From CAYLLN01 sp964384375 (GTDB taxonomy: Bacteria > Planctomycetota > Planctomycetia > Pirellulales > Pirellulaceae): 64,000 bases of DNA. Made by a program: the position numbers and the translations under genes. Shown here one piece after another: positions 52,049 through 61,904 of the stretch (positions are counted from its first letter, which is position 1; each line of letters opens with the position of its first letter). The notes under the pieces are model-generated. The model was not told the DNA's origin. It worked only from the letters and a program-made list of their open reading frames with translations, and did no database searches. The stretch lies in assembly GCA_964384375.1 (NCBI GenBank), contig CAYLLN010000028.1, positions 11,084-75,083 of the forward strand, read 5' to 3'.

Positions 52049-52627
52049 ATGACAAGCGATCGATTTGAGCGATATGGGCCCGCGATTGCCGACCTGCTCA
52101 GCGGCGATCGGTTGCCGGAGCTTGGTCCCGGCACACCGAAAGAGGCGTCGCGGCCGAAGCTGGAGGCTCAGTCGCTCAATCGCACGCTCGGCCGCGAGAA
52201 AATCGTCGATCACGATGCTGCTCGCTGTTGTCTCGCCGCACTTTGGCTCTGGCACGATTTTCTCGATGAATCGCATCGTCTCAGCCAAGCGATCGAAACG
52301 GTTGACGGCAGTTACTGGCACGGGATCATGCACCGTCGCGAGCCGGACTACGGCAACGCGAAGTATTGGTTCCGGCGCGTGCCGCGTCACGCGATCTTTG
52401 AGCCGCTAGCTGCCGAAGCGAAGTCGCTCGCCGACGACGTGAAGCTCGACGGCCCGGCGGAGTATCTAGCCACGCAGAGCACTTGGGATCCATATCGCTT
52501 TGTCGATCTGTGCGAGGCGGTTGCTCGCGGCCGCACGCAATGTGATCGGCTGGCCCGCGAGATCGCCGCGGCCGAATGGCGGCTCCTCTTCGATCACTGC
52601 TTCCGCCAGGCGACGGGGGCTCTATGA
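52049..52627 (+). CDS. Hypothetical protein, co-transcribed with ribokinase
   Basis: The ATG at 52049 gives 192 residues. The protein is soluble and Trp/His-rich (CLAALWLWHDFLDESHRLSQ, WHGIMHRREPDYGNAKYWFR), ending in a helical part (CDRLAREIAAAEWRLLFDHC). The motif STWDPYRFVDLCEAV is distinctive. The ribokinase gene starts 13 bp after its stop codon. No domain is recognised. Confidence 0.7.
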   Translation: MTSDRFERYGPAIADLLSGDRLPELGPGTPKEASRPKLEAQSLNRTLGREKIVDHDAARCCLAALWLWHDFLDESHRLSQAIETVDGSYWHGIMHRREPDYGNAKYWFRRVPRHAIFEPLAAEAKSLADDVKLDGPAEYLATQSTWDPYRFVDLCEAVARGRTQCDRLAREIAAAEWRLLFDHCFRQATGAL

Positions 52628-52640
52628 ATGAGGCAGCACT

Positions 52641-53573
52641 GTGAAGCCGCGGATTGTCGTCGTCGGCTCGCTGAATATGGACCTGGTGGTCCGCACAGCC
52701 CGTTTGCCACGGCCGGGCGAGACTGTCGCGGGCCACGACTTTCTACAAGTTCCTGGCGGTAAAGGGGCGAATCAGGCGGTGGCGGCCGCTCGGCTGGAGG
52801 CGGAAGTGGCGATGATCGGCCGTGTGGGGGACGATGGATTTGGTCGCCAGTTAGTTGAGTCGCTTGTGCGGGATGGCGTGGAAACGGACGCGGTGGCAGC
52901 GACAGCGGGTATTTCCAGCGGTCTTGCCCTGATCGGCGTGGAAGACAGCGGCCAGAACGCGATCGCGATCGTCGGAGGAGCCAACGCTATGCTGTCGTCC
53001 GACGACGTCCAGCGGCACGAATCAACGATCGCCGCTGCCGGGGCGCTGCTCGTACAACTTGAAGTGCCACTGGCCACTGTTGTCGCCGCGGTAAAGCTCG
53101 CCAAGCGGAACAGCGTACTCACGATTCTCGATCCGGCTCCCGCGCCTCGAGACCGATTGCCTGCGGAACTGCACGCGGTCGATGTCATCAGCCCCAATCA
53201 GTCGGAAGCCGAAGTACTCACGGGCATCAACGTCGCGAGCGTCGCCGATGCGATGCGGGCCGCGGCGATCCTCCATGAGCGCGGCGCAAGACAGGTCGTG
53301 CTTAAGTTGGGCGAGCAAGGGGCGCTCGCATCCGACGGCATGGGGAACATCGTCCACATCCCCGCACCGCAAGTCGCTGTCGTCGATACGACGGCGGCCG
53401 GCGACGCCTTCACTGCGGCACTGGCGGTCGCTCTCGTCGAAGGCAGCTCACTGGCCGAGGCGACTCGCTTCGCCTGCGCGGCCGGATCGCTCGCCACAAC
53501 ACGCCGCGGCGCGCAAGACGCGATGCCAAGACGAGAAGAGATCGAGCGATTGCTTACGCAATCAGTTCGCTGA
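52641..53573 (+). CDS. rbsK: Ribokinase
   Basis: The 310-residue PfkB-family protein starts with GTG and has the ribokinase N-terminal motif (GGKGANQAVAAARL) and the catalytic DTTAAGDAFTAALAVAL with the general base Asp. Length and sequence fit ribokinase, which makes ribose 5-phosphate; other sugar or nucleoside kinases of the same family are possible. Its end overlaps the convergent DUF1501 gene by 20 bp. Confidence 0.92.
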   Translation: MKPRIVVVGSLNMDLVVRTARLPRPGETVAGHDFLQVPGGKGANQAVAAARLEAEVAMIGRVGDDGFGRQLVESLVRDGVETDAVAATAGISSGLALIGVEDSGQNAIAIVGGANAMLSSDDVQRHESTIAAAGALLVQLEVPLATVVAAVKLAKRNSVLTILDPAPAPRDRLPAELHAVDVISPNQSEAEVLTGINVASVADAMRAAAILHERGARQVVLKLGEQGALASDGMGNIVHIPAPQVAVVDTTAAGDAFTAALAVALVEGSSLAEATRFACAAGSLATTRRGAQDAMPRREEIERLLTQSVR

Positions 53574-54915
53574 TCGCATCCCCCTTGGGGATAATTCGGT
53601 GCGGGCGGTCCTGAGCGTCGTAAAGTTCTCCGGCTGGATCGACGCCGAGGAGGCGATAGAGCGTTGCGATGAAGTCCCCCGGCGTGACGGGGCGATCGGC
53701 AGGAAACGCGCCGGTCTTGTCGCTCGCGCCGAAGACGAAGCCGGGCTTCGCGCCGCCACCGGCAAGCATCACGGTGTAGCAATAGTTCCAGTGGTCGCGG
53801 CCGCCGTCGTTGTTGTTGATTTTGGGGGTGCGGCCGAAATCGCCGATGACTGCGACGATCGTCCGTTCCAGCATTCCGCGCTGAGCCAGATCCACGAGCA
53901 GCGAGCTGCAAGCCGAGTCGAACTGCGGCAAGAGTTCGTTCTTGAGCTTCTTGAAATTGCCGCCGTGCGTGTCCCAAGTGGCGTTGGCGTCGGGAGCCCA
54001 GCTCACCGTGACGACGCGAGTTCCCGCCTCCACGAGCCGGCGGGCGAGCAGCACGCTTTGGCCGTAGATGTTGCGCCCGTAGCCGTCGCGCGTGGCGGCA
54101 GTTTCCTTCTCCAGCCGAAAAGCGTCGCGGACCGATTCGCCGGTGAGCACGTCGAGTGCTCGCTGCTGGTAGCGGTTGAGCGTGTCGAACTTTGCCGCTG
54201 GCGCCGATCGCGTGCCGTCGAGCGACGAGAGCAACTGGCCACGTTTGGCCAACCGTTCGACCGAGACATCGCTCGCCAGGGCAAACTCCGGCACGGCGAA
54301 GTCCGCCGCGTTCGGGTCTTTCAGCACCCAGAGTGGATCGAACTGCCGGCCGAGCCACCCGCCGAAGAAGCCCGGCTGCGGCGGGCCCCCCGCTCCTTCC
54401 TTGGTCATGTAGGGCAAGGCGACGTGCGGGACCGCATCGCTGTGGCCGGGGCGAATCTTCGCCAGCACCGCGCCCGGAGCAGGCTGATCGCTGATGCCGT
54501 TACCGACGATCCGGTTGGCGTCGCCCCGGTCGTCGCCGGTCATCGCCGTATAGACTGCCAGCGCGTGGGCGTTGTTGACGCTGTGGTTCATCGACCGCAC
54601 GAGGGCACAGCGATGCATCTGCTGGGCGAGCTTCGGCAAGTGCTCGCTGAGCGGCACGCCGGGGAGCGAACTGGCGATCGGCTTGAACTCGCCGCGAATG
54701 TTATCGGGGGCCTCGGGCTTCAGATCCCACATGTCGAGATGGCTCGGCCCGCCGTTGAGCATCAGGATAATGCACGCATCGGCCTTGGCCTGTGTTGACG
54801 ACGAAGCCGCTTCCCCTGCCGCCAGCAGCCTTGCCAGCGAGAGCCCCATCACGCCGCTGCCGCCAATGCGGAGCAGTTCGCGGCGGGAGAGGGGAGTGGG
54901 AGTGCGGCTGGACAT
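53554..54915 (-). CDS. DUF1501 domain protein, second copy, Tat-exported
   Basis: The ATG at 54915 gives 453 residues with a twin-arginine signal (SRRELLRIGGSGVMGLSLAR). The body has ACIILMLNGGPSHLDMWDLK and MNHSVNNAHALAVYTAMTGD, and GDFGRTPKINNND, as in DUF1501 proteins. No DUF1549 partner is adjacent, unlike the first copy. The frame upstream reads a palindromic repeat and is not used. Confidence 0.93.
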   Translation of the reverse strand: MSSRTPTPLSRRELLRIGGSGVMGLSLARLLAAGEAASSSTQAKADACIILMLNGGPSHLDMWDLKPEAPDNIRGEFKPIASSLPGVPLSEHLPKLAQQMHRCALVRSMNHSVNNAHALAVYTAMTGDDRGDANRIVGNGISDQPAPGAVLAKIRPGHSDAVPHVALPYMTKEGAGGPPQPGFFGGWLGRQFDPLWVLKDPNAADFAVPEFALASDVSVERLAKRGQLLSSLDGTRSAPAAKFDTLNRYQQRALDVLTGESVRDAFRLEKETAATRDGYGRNIYGQSVLLARRLVEAGTRVVTVSWAPDANATWDTHGGNFKKLKNELLPQFDSACSSLLVDLAQRGMLERTIVAVIGDFGRTPKINNNDGGRDHWNYCYTVMLAGGGAKPGFVFGASDKTGAFPADRPVTPGDFIATLYRLLGVDPAGELYDAQDRPHRIIPKGDAISELIA

Positions 54916-54936
54916 GCGGTCCTCGTTTGCAGGAAG

Positions 54937-54985
54937 GCGAAGCGGAGCTTCGCAAACGTGTGTTCCCAAGCAAGAGCTTGGGAAC
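54937..54985. repeat. Palindromic repeats (GTTCCCAAGC variant)
   Basis: GCGAAGC/GCTTCGC (54937-54953) and GTTCCCAAGC-AAGA-GCTTGGGAAC (54962-54985) sit side by side upstream of the DUF1501 gene. The second is a variant of the GTTCCCACGC palindromes at 12940 and 13941. Confidence 0.65.
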
Positions 54986-55026
54986 AAGTTTCAATTGCCA
55001 GCGCGGTCCCGCCGGGTCGGCAGTAC

Positions 55027-57375
55027 CTACTCCGCCCCCGCTTGCACAGGCTTGGCCCCTTCGGCGATCGCAAAGACCTTGTCGTTGTGGGCGATGTAGA
55101 GGACGCCATTGGCAACGATCGGCGTGCAATAGACCGCATTGCCCATGTTCACGACCTCGAAGTCGCCGTCCTCGTTCTTCACCGCGTTGATCGGCAGCAG
55201 CTCTCCTTCAACCTCCTGCATCGCGACCTTCGGATTGGCCGAGAGACGGAAGACGGAGATGTCGCCGTCTTCATCGCCGACATAAACGCGGTCCTCGACG
55301 ATCATCGCCGAGCCCCACGCGGCGGCGAGCATGTCGTGCGTCCAGTGGACCTTGCCGGTTTGGGCATCGACACAGTGGAACAGGCCGCTGAAGTCGGGGA
55401 CGAAGAGCAGGTCGTTCTTGATTACGACGGTGCTGATCGAGCGGTGGAACTGCTCCTCGAAGTCGATGTTGCCGTCCTTGTTCGCATCGTTGGTGGTGTA
55501 CTTCCAAATCACACCGGAATTGGGGTTCGGAATCGACATATCGCCGTCGGCTTCGACGACCGCCTGCGACCGCTTCACCGGCAGCGGCGTCTTGGGGTCG
55601 GACCGGTTCACGGCCAGCTCCTCGCTGATGTCGCCGCGCTTGGTCGGATCGATGCACCAGAGAATCCCTTCTCCTTCGCCGTGCTCGGGGTCCTGCCCGG
55701 TGCAGAAATAGACCTTGTTGTCGTAAACAACCGGCGTGCTGATGATATCGTTCCGGGTGCCGCGACCGCCCAGTTCGAGGATCGAAGTCTTCGGGTTCGC
55801 GTCGAACTTCCAGAGCAACTCCGGCTTGCCCTCTTTCCCCTTGTCGGCCCGGAAGGTGTACATCCAGCCGTCGCCGCCGCCGAAGATCACCTGCGGCACG
55901 CCGCCGATGACCGCGACGGTCGGGCTCGACCATTGGCCGTGCAGGATGTTCTTGCCGGGCGTATTATCGGTCCAGAAGACCTCGCCCGTGTTCTTGTCCA
56001 TCGCCATGAAGCTCGGCGCTTGCGGGGCGGGGACGACGAGGTGATCGTCGCTCACGCCGTTGCTCGTGTTGACGAACAGGATGTCCCCCAGAGCCGTCAC
56101 CGAGCAACTGCACATGTTGTGCTGCGAGATGCCGAGCTGGCCCATCATGTCGAACGACCAGATCACGTCGGCTTCTTCGGTGTCGGCCGGCGTGACAATC
56201 TTGAATGCGGAAAGCGGCGCGGTCGGTCCACGGGTTTCGAGATACATCGTCCGCTTGTTGCCATTCACATCGGCCATCAGGTTCCAGCGCTTCGCCGGGG
56301 CCTTCGCCTTGTCGTCGGCCGTGACGGCAACGTCGCCATCCGGCAGCGGCATACCGGCGGCGGCGAACTTCTCGCGCAGATCGGCCGGCAATTTGCCGCC
56401 GTCGAGCTCTTTGATATATGGGCCGACCTTGTCCTCGGTCCCTTCGTCGGCGCGGCGGACATCGAACAGGCGGGCCGGTTCGTTCTTCACCGGGCCGTCG
56501 TCCTCGCCGTCGTAATACCCCTGCACGTCGAGGCACTTCACCTCCCCGCGGCTGGTGACGAACCAGAGCCGGTCCCCTTCGACGAGCGGCGAGCAGCAAA
56601 TCCCTTGCAGCGGCCAGTCGTGTACTCGGCCGGTCGGGAGCTTCTCGCTGGAATGCTGCCAGAGGAAGCGGCCGTCCTTCTCGTCGAACGCAATGAGGCA
56701 GCCCAGATCGACATCGCCGGGATATCGCTTCAGGTAGCCGCCGCTGTTGTTCGTGCCGAGGAAGACGTGGCCGGAACCGACGATTGTGTTGCCGTAAGTC
56801 TGACTGCCGAGCGTCGCAACCCACTTGATGTTCTGGGCCTTCGAAGCGTCCCACTTGCCGGTGCGGCGATCGAATTCGCCGGGCTGCCAGAGCGTGGCAA
56901 TGCCGGTGGCGACCGGGGTGTTGTTCCGCAGGCCGTTGCCCCCCCACTGATTCCAGATGCCGGGTTCGAGCAATGGGTTCCCTTCGCCGGTCTTGCGAGC
57001 GGCAGCGACTTGTTCAGGCGTTTCAATGGAGCCGGGTGCGGCGGCAGGAGCAGCAGCGCCGTCGCCAGCCGCTGGCTTCTCCGCGGTCGGCTTTTCGGCC
57101 GTGGGGTTATCCGCTGTGGGATTGGCGGCTTCGGCGGGTGGAGTTGACTCGGCAGGAGGCGTCGCTTCGGCGGGGGCTTCCACCGCAGCAGGCGCTTCGA
57201 CGCTCGCCGCCGGGGCATCGTCGGTCGAGAGGCTGTCGCCCCCCGTCGTTGCTGTCGGAACAGGCGCCGGCGCTGGAGCGGGAGCCGTAGGCTGGCAGCC
57301 GGGCAGGAAAGCCGCGGTCATCATGCCGAGGGCCATGGCCGCTGCGATGGCGGCAAGGGCTTTGGTCGATTGCAT
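55027..57375 (-). CDS. PQQ-like beta-propeller lipoprotein
   Basis: The ATG at 57375 gives 782 residues. The signal has a lipobox-like end (MTAAFLPGC), so it is probably a lipoprotein. A long Ala/Pro/Glu linker (residues about 30-130) separates it from a PQQ-binding-type propeller: WNQWGGNGLRNNTPVATGIA, TYGNTIVGSGHVFLGTNNSG, RLWFVTSRGEVKCLDVQGYY and MYTFRADKGKEGKPELLWKF. It lacks clear dehydrogenase residues, so it may be a BamB-like or sensory propeller. The PQQ protein at 57505 is upstream on the same strand. Confidence 0.85.
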   Translation of the reverse strand: MQSTKALAAIAAAMALGMMTAAFLPGCQPTAPAPAPAPVPTATTGGDSLSTDDAPAASVEAPAAVEAPAEATPPAESTPPAEAANPTADNPTAEKPTAEKPAAGDGAAAPAAAPGSIETPEQVAAARKTGEGNPLLEPGIWNQWGGNGLRNNTPVATGIATLWQPGEFDRRTGKWDASKAQNIKWVATLGSQTYGNTIVGSGHVFLGTNNSGGYLKRYPGDVDLGCLIAFDEKDGRFLWQHSSEKLPTGRVHDWPLQGICCSPLVEGDRLWFVTSRGEVKCLDVQGYYDGEDDGPVKNEPARLFDVRRADEGTEDKVGPYIKELDGGKLPADLREKFAAAGMPLPDGDVAVTADDKAKAPAKRWNLMADVNGNKRTMYLETRGPTAPLSAFKIVTPADTEEADVIWSFDMMGQLGISQHNMCSCSVTALGDILFVNTSNGVSDDHLVVPAPQAPSFMAMDKNTGEVFWTDNTPGKNILHGQWSSPTVAVIGGVPQVIFGGGDGWMYTFRADKGKEGKPELLWKFDANPKTSILELGGRGTRNDIISTPVVYDNKVYFCTGQDPEHGEGEGILWCIDPTKRGDISEELAVNRSDPKTPLPVKRSQAVVEADGDMSIPNPNSGVIWKYTTNDANKDGNIDFEEQFHRSISTVVIKNDLLFVPDFSGLFHCVDAQTGKVHWTHDMLAAAWGSAMIVEDRVYVGDEDGDISVFRLSANPKVAMQEVEGELLPINAVKNEDGDFEVVNMGNAVYCTPIVANGVLYIAHNDKVFAIAEGAKPVQAGAE

Positions 57376-57407
57376 TGCGAACTTCTCCGTCGAGAGTGAT
57401 TCGGTCC

Positions 57408-57507
57408 GTGGGGCAGGCATCCTGTCTGCCGGGATTTGTTGGTTGAGGTTCAGTAGGCAGGTTGGAAGCCTGCCCCACGCCGGCACACGGAGTGTGCCTA
57501 CTACTTA
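57408..57507. repeat. Repeat cluster between the two PQQ genes, including a stop-adjacent copy
   Basis: GGGGCAGGCATCCTGTCTGCC (quoted in part) and TAGGCAGGTTGGAAGCC, then CGGCACACGGAGTGTGCC plus TACTACTTA, are arranged in inverted and direct order. The last 27 bases (57481-57507) are identical to 14004-14030 and directly follow the TAA stop of the gene at 57505. Confidence 0.7.
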
Positions 57508-59787
57508 GTTGGCTGAGTTCGGCGTCACGAGCACGTTGTCGATATACAGCTCCGCATTCGTCGCGTTGCCGAACATGCCGGGCGCACCCTGCGTGTTGGG
57601 CACCGGATCGGTCAGCTCGATCGTCCAGCCGGCGGGCTCTTCGGCATCGCGCTTCCAAATCTTCCCCTGGAGCAGAGCTTTGCCGTCGGCGACCGTCGCC
57701 CGCAGCTTCAAGGTGTACCACACGTTCGGCTCCGGCTCGAAGTGCAATTCCTTGAAGCTCCGTTTGTCGTGGGCGGCCCAGCTAAACAGCTTGAGCCACT
57801 TGTTCTCGCCGGAAACCTCCAACGTGTATCCCTGGCCGATCACGCCAAAGTCGGGGAGTTTGCCGTTGGCCGCGGCTGCGAACTTGATGTCGGATTGGAT
57901 GGTGTAGTCCGACAGGTCCGATGGCCCCATCGAGAGGCGGCTCTTGGTGCCCAGCGGAATCGTCGTGATCTTGACCATCACGCTCGAGTCATCGACCTTC
58001 CGCAGCACGTGGCGGTAGCGTGCGCCGACCCACGAGATCGGAGCGTCGGTTAGCCCTTCAAAGTCAAACTTCCAGGGGAGCGGCGGGACGATGCGAATTC
58101 GCGAGCGACCCGTCAGATCGCCCACCTTGGCGGTGACGATCGCGGCGGTGTGCCCGGCATCGGCGGCGGCGGTGAATTCGCCCGAATCGCTTACGGCGCC
58201 GAAACCCGACACTTCAAACTTGGCCGGCGATTCCTTCAGGAATTGTCCCTTGCTGTTGAACAGCTTAACGGTCAGTTGCTGCTTCTCGCCCGGCTTGAGC
58301 AGCACTTCGCACGGAACAACTTGCACCTGGGCTGGCGTTTGGTCGGCACTGACCGGTGCTTCCACCTCCGGCTCCGGACGAGGCGTGCTGCCATGCTGCT
58401 TCTTCGTGTCCTCGAAGCAGTACAATCCGCCAGTCGTGAGCAGATACAGCCGGCCATGCGAAACAACCGGAGAGGCGAGGCATTCGTCGCCGCGGGGGAA
58501 TTCGCCGTTGGTTTTCTTGGCCGCTTTCCGTTCGTGGCCAACCACGCCATCCTTTTCGTCGGGCGTGAGGATATACCAGCGGGCATTTTGCTCCATGTGA
58601 TAGATCTTGCCATCGGCATAGAGCGGAGCGGCAAAGTTGATCGTTCCCAGGCGAGCGCCGCGCGTCAGCTCCTTGCCCGACTTCGCGTCGATGACGAACA
58701 TCTTGCTCGGATCGTTGGCGTAGAGCAGGTCGCCGATCTTCAGCACGGGGCTCTTACCGACGAGCAGCCCTTCGATCTTCCACAGTTCGTTCGTCTTGGT
58801 GATGTCGCCGGAACCGTCGGCTTTGATCGCGACGATCGCGCCGCGGGCCGTGCCAGTTTTGTTCTCCTCTTCGTGCCCCATGTACACGACGCCGTTCTCG
58901 TACGTCGGGGAGAGATTCAGGCCGCGCCGCGAAAGCTGGTACTCCCAGACGATCTTCCCGGTTCGCGGCTGCAGGGCATAGACCGAGCCGTCCCCCGAAC
59001 CGGCGAAGAGCAGCTTTTGCCCATTCACGATGCCGATGGTCGGGGCGCTGTAAATCGTGTCCGGCGGACGGAGGCGGGTGCTGACGAACCAGTTGATCTG
59101 GCCGGTTCCCTTGTTCATGCCGATGAAGCGGTGCGATGGAACGGCCATGTCTCCCCAGCCAATGACGACCGAGCCGAGGATCACGAGGTCATCGACGATG
59201 ATCGGATAGTTCGTGCGGCCGCCGTAGGTCGATAGGAGGCCGAGCCGCTCGTGCAGCGGAACCGAGAAGACGATCTTGCCGGTGTCCCCTTCGAAGCACT
59301 CGAAGAGGCCGCACGCACCAAGGGCGTAAACGCGGCCGGTCTCTGGATCACCGACCATCGCCGACCAGCCGACGCGCGTATCGGGGACTTCGCTCGACCA
59401 GACGTTGTGTCGCGATTCCCAGATCGTTTCACCCGTGGCGGCATTCACGCAGACGACCCGCTCCCCTTCCTTCGGCGTCCCGGGGTCGGCGCGGAGAATC
59501 GTGTAGAGTTTGCCTCGAAGGACGATCGGTGTGCTTCGGCCGCCGAGGTCGTTCCGTTTCCAGAGCAGGTTGCTGCCGTCGTCCGAGCCGGGCTTGCCCA
59601 GCGGGTTGATGGTGTCGGGCAGACCAGTCTCGCGGCTGATCGAGTTGTATTCCGGCCCGCGCCAGGACGGCCAATCGAGCGGGTCGATGTCGGCAGCCGT
59701 CACCACAAGGGCCGACGCGAGAAAGGTTGTCCAAACAAGCATTCCGGCAAAGAGCGCCGGCAGCGGAACCGCGGGGAGGCGTTTCAT
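57505..59787 (-). CDS. PQQ-like beta-propeller protein with C-terminal DUF1080-like domain
   Basis: The 760-residue protein has a signal peptide (PALFAGMLVWTTFLASALVV), then propeller repeats: DWPSWRGPEYNSISRETGLP, CVNAATGETIWESRHNVWSS, NGQKLLFAGSGDGSVYALQP and GDLLYANDPSKMFVIDAKSG. An Ig-like region follows (VKLFNSKGQFLKESPAKFEV), and the last 190 residues form a concanavalin-like domain (WKFDFEGLTDAPISWVGARY) as in DUF1080 or 3-keto-disaccharide hydrolase families. It is probably periplasmic and may act on or bind sugars. Confidence 0.87.
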   Translation of the reverse strand: MKRLPAVPLPALFAGMLVWTTFLASALVVTAADIDPLDWPSWRGPEYNSISRETGLPDTINPLGKPGSDDGSNLLWKRNDLGGRSTPIVLRGKLYTILRADPGTPKEGERVVCVNAATGETIWESRHNVWSSEVPDTRVGWSAMVGDPETGRVYALGACGLFECFEGDTGKIVFSVPLHERLGLLSTYGGRTNYPIIVDDLVILGSVVIGWGDMAVPSHRFIGMNKGTGQINWFVSTRLRPPDTIYSAPTIGIVNGQKLLFAGSGDGSVYALQPRTGKIVWEYQLSRRGLNLSPTYENGVVYMGHEEENKTGTARGAIVAIKADGSGDITKTNELWKIEGLLVGKSPVLKIGDLLYANDPSKMFVIDAKSGKELTRGARLGTINFAAPLYADGKIYHMEQNARWYILTPDEKDGVVGHERKAAKKTNGEFPRGDECLASPVVSHGRLYLLTTGGLYCFEDTKKQHGSTPRPEPEVEAPVSADQTPAQVQVVPCEVLLKPGEKQQLTVKLFNSKGQFLKESPAKFEVSGFGAVSDSGEFTAAADAGHTAAIVTAKVGDLTGRSRIRIVPPLPWKFDFEGLTDAPISWVGARYRHVLRKVDDSSVMVKITTIPLGTKSRLSMGPSDLSDYTIQSDIKFAAAANGKLPDFGVIGQGYTLEVSGENKWLKLFSWAAHDKRSFKELHFEPEPNVWYTLKLRATVADGKALLQGKIWKRDAEEPAGWTIELTDPVPNTQGAPGMFGNATNAELYIDNVLVTPNSAN

Positions 59788-59948
59788 AGCAGACTCGCGT
59801 GCGTGCTTCGGTGGGGCGGATGAGCGCCCGGCTCATCCCAACTATCAATACGCAAGATCGCGGGCATCAGGCAGGCTGAAAGAGATAAGATACGGCCCTG
59901 GCAGTCAGCAATCAACTAGCGCAGGGGCGAAAACTGGAAATTCTTGTT

Positions 59949-59978
59949 CCAACAACTGTTTTCGCAACACATTGTTGG
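59949..59978. terminator. Possible hairpin downstream of the cupin gene
   Basis: CCAACAA-c-TGTT and AACA-ca-TTGTTGG pair around TTCGC. It is 43-72 bases after the cupin stop codon on the minus strand. No long T-run follows, so termination is uncertain. Confidence 0.35.
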
Positions 59979-60020
59979 GAAAGGCTTTACAGCAGATATC
60001 TAGCCAAAGTTACATTCCCG

Positions 60021-60374
60021 TCAGTCGAACCACTCGTCGGCCGGGTCGAACTTGGGAAAGACGACAATCAGCACCTTCATCCGGCCAATCGCCCGGTGCC
60101 GCGTGCCGGGACGGATCATGATGCACGTCCCCGGGCGGACGTCGAGAACTTCGTTGTTGAGCTGCATTTGCGCCCCCGGCTCGCACTCGAGGAAGTAATA
60201 CGTCTCGGTCAGCCGCTTGTGGTAGTGAAGGGCGTTGTCCAGGGCGATTTCCGTCACGTGGATCGTGCCAGGGTAATCCTCCACATCAGCCAGTCCCCGC
60301 CGCGCCGTCCCGCACGGGCACGGCACGCCGGGGAGCGACGCGAAATCAACGAGTTCATAGGGGGCGGGAGTCAT
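60021..60374 (-). CDS. Small cupin-domain protein
   Basis: The 117-residue protein has a cupin barrel: HVTEIALDNALHYHKRLTET, with the metal-ligand pattern HYHKRLTETYYFL, and RPGTCIMIRPGTRHRAIGRM with the third histidine. It starts 6 bp after the aldehyde dehydrogenase stop codon, so both are one transcript. It may bind or isomerise the same metabolite. Confidence 0.85.
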   Translation of the reverse strand: MTPAPYELVDFASLPGVPCPCGTARRGLADVEDYPGTIHVTEIALDNALHYHKRLTETYYFLECEPGAQMQLNNEVLDVRPGTCIMIRPGTRHRAIGRMKVLIVVFPKFDPADEWFD

Positions 60375-60380
60375 GCTGCG

Positions 60381-61805
60381 CTACGTCGCCACCTGATACG
60401 CCCGGTTCCGGTACAGGAAGTCGATGATGTTCCCTTCGTGCGGCTGGAGCCAGTTGAGCTTCGTCGTCGGAATCGGGCCGATGTTCAGCCGGTCGATGTG
60501 AATGTTGTCGCTCAGTTGCTGAATGAGCTTTTGGTTCTTGGTGATCGCCGAGCAAACGAGAGTCGGCCCCATCTTCTGCAGCATTTGCTCCTGCGGGCAT
60601 TCGACCACCGTCGAGAACGGAAACATATATTCCTTCTTCGCGATGGCCGCTTCGGGCGAAGCGCAATGCACGATCGTCGGGCGGAGATAGTCGCACCGCT
60701 CCATCTCGACGAGGCGCGGGCCGTACTTCGCTGTCATGTGGCGAACTCCGGACTCCTTCAGGTCGGCTTCGATCATCCCCCACACGGCCTTCGCCTGGCC
60801 GGGAACGGTGAATGCCGCAAGGCCGGCAGTCGGATCGGTCGGCGGCTTCGCTTCGATCGGGCCGATCTTCTCGGCAATCGCCTGGGCGATCTCCTCCGTG
60901 TGGCGCGAGGCCCATACACCAGAGCAGTTGATGCAGCCGCGGCCGGAGTTGATATAGATGCTCTCGACCATCATATCGAGATGCTTCTCCCAGTTATCGA
61001 CCTCGTCGTCGCCGATCATGATCTTGCTGAAACCTGGGCCGTGCGCCTGCACGCGCGGATTCCCCTTGTAGCGTTCGACGGTCGCGGTGCCGCCGAAGAT
61101 CATCGCCCGCGTACAGTGCTCCAGCACCGCGGCGCCCGCTTCGGGGCCGCCGGGATAAACGCAGAAGACTTCGGCCGGAATGCCCGCCTGAATGTAGGCC
61201 GAGATCATCCGATACGGCGTCCAGGGCTCTTGCGGTCCGGGCTTGAGCACGAGGCCCATTTGCAACGGAATCACGGGGAGCCAGAGCGTATGCACGCCGG
61301 GCGAGTTCGACGGCAGCACGGCGGAAAGGACCGGCGACTGGGCCTGATAGCTGACCACGACGCCGCGACCTTCTTCGCCATAACCCTTGGTCAGAATGTC
61401 GAGCGGCAGGCCGCGGGTGAGGCAGTCGAGGATTTTTCCCATGTTCGCCAGAACGAAGGCGTTCTTCGACATGTTCATCTTGCACATGTGCTCGGGCAGG
61501 CCCGTGCTCGCCGACTGCTGGTGGGCGAACTCGTCGGGCGTTTGCGTGCCGTCGCCGATCGGGAGCGTCCCCTTCTCGTACAGTTCGCCCGCCTTCTTCA
61601 CCATGTCGAGCAGCGTGGCGATCGGAATCTGCCGCAAGATGTCGCGGGCCTTCTGAGCCGTCCGCATGTCGCGGCCGATGATGCCGCCGTTGGCCTGGCT
61701 GACCTTGGCGATCGGTTCACCGGTCATGAAGTGCTTGACCTCATCGACTTCGAGCGACTCATACGGCTTGCCCCAGCGAAGGGCAGGGATTTTTAGCGTG
61801 GACAC
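60381..61805 (-). CDS. Aldehyde dehydrogenase-family protein (acyl reductase-like)
   Basis: The GTG at 61805, with AGGAG upstream, gives 474 residues. The ALDH fold is seen in VLSAVLPSNSPGVHTLWLPV, VLKPGPQEPWTPYRMISAYI, AMIFGGTATVERYKGNPR and the catalytic-Cys region INSGRGCINCSGVWASRHTE. The N-terminal region is atypical for NAD-dependent ALDH and, with the AMP-binding acyl ligase encoded upstream at 63529, it could be a LuxC-like acyl reductase. An acyl or aldehyde substrate is inferred, not shown. Confidence 0.8.
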   Translation of the reverse strand: MSTLKIPALRWGKPYESLEVDEVKHFMTGEPIAKVSQANGGIIGRDMRTAQKARDILRQIPIATLLDMVKKAGELYEKGTLPIGDGTQTPDEFAHQQSASTGLPEHMCKMNMSKNAFVLANMGKILDCLTRGLPLDILTKGYGEEGRGVVVSYQAQSPVLSAVLPSNSPGVHTLWLPVIPLQMGLVLKPGPQEPWTPYRMISAYIQAGIPAEVFCVYPGGPEAGAAVLEHCTRAMIFGGTATVERYKGNPRVQAHGPGFSKIMIGDDEVDNWEKHLDMMVESIYINSGRGCINCSGVWASRHTEEIAQAIAEKIGPIEAKPPTDPTAGLAAFTVPGQAKAVWGMIEADLKESGVRHMTAKYGPRLVEMERCDYLRPTIVHCASPEAAIAKKEYMFPFSTVVECPQEQMLQKMGPTLVCSAITKNQKLIQQLSDNIHIDRLNIGPIPTTKLNWLQPHEGNIIDFLYRNRAYQVAT

Positions 61806-61904
61806 AGGGGGTCTCCTGAAAGTAGCGTGCAAATGTTAGTTCAAACGAGTACATCACGGCCTTGATGACAAAGGATAGCCGTGTCCGATCCTCGAATTCT
61901 TTGT

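Noticed and set aside
54958..57147. A 729-codon open frame antisense to the PQQ propeller gene.
   Set aside because: The opposite strand has clear propeller motifs and a lipoprotein signal; the antisense product is Arg/Val-rich with no recognisable family.
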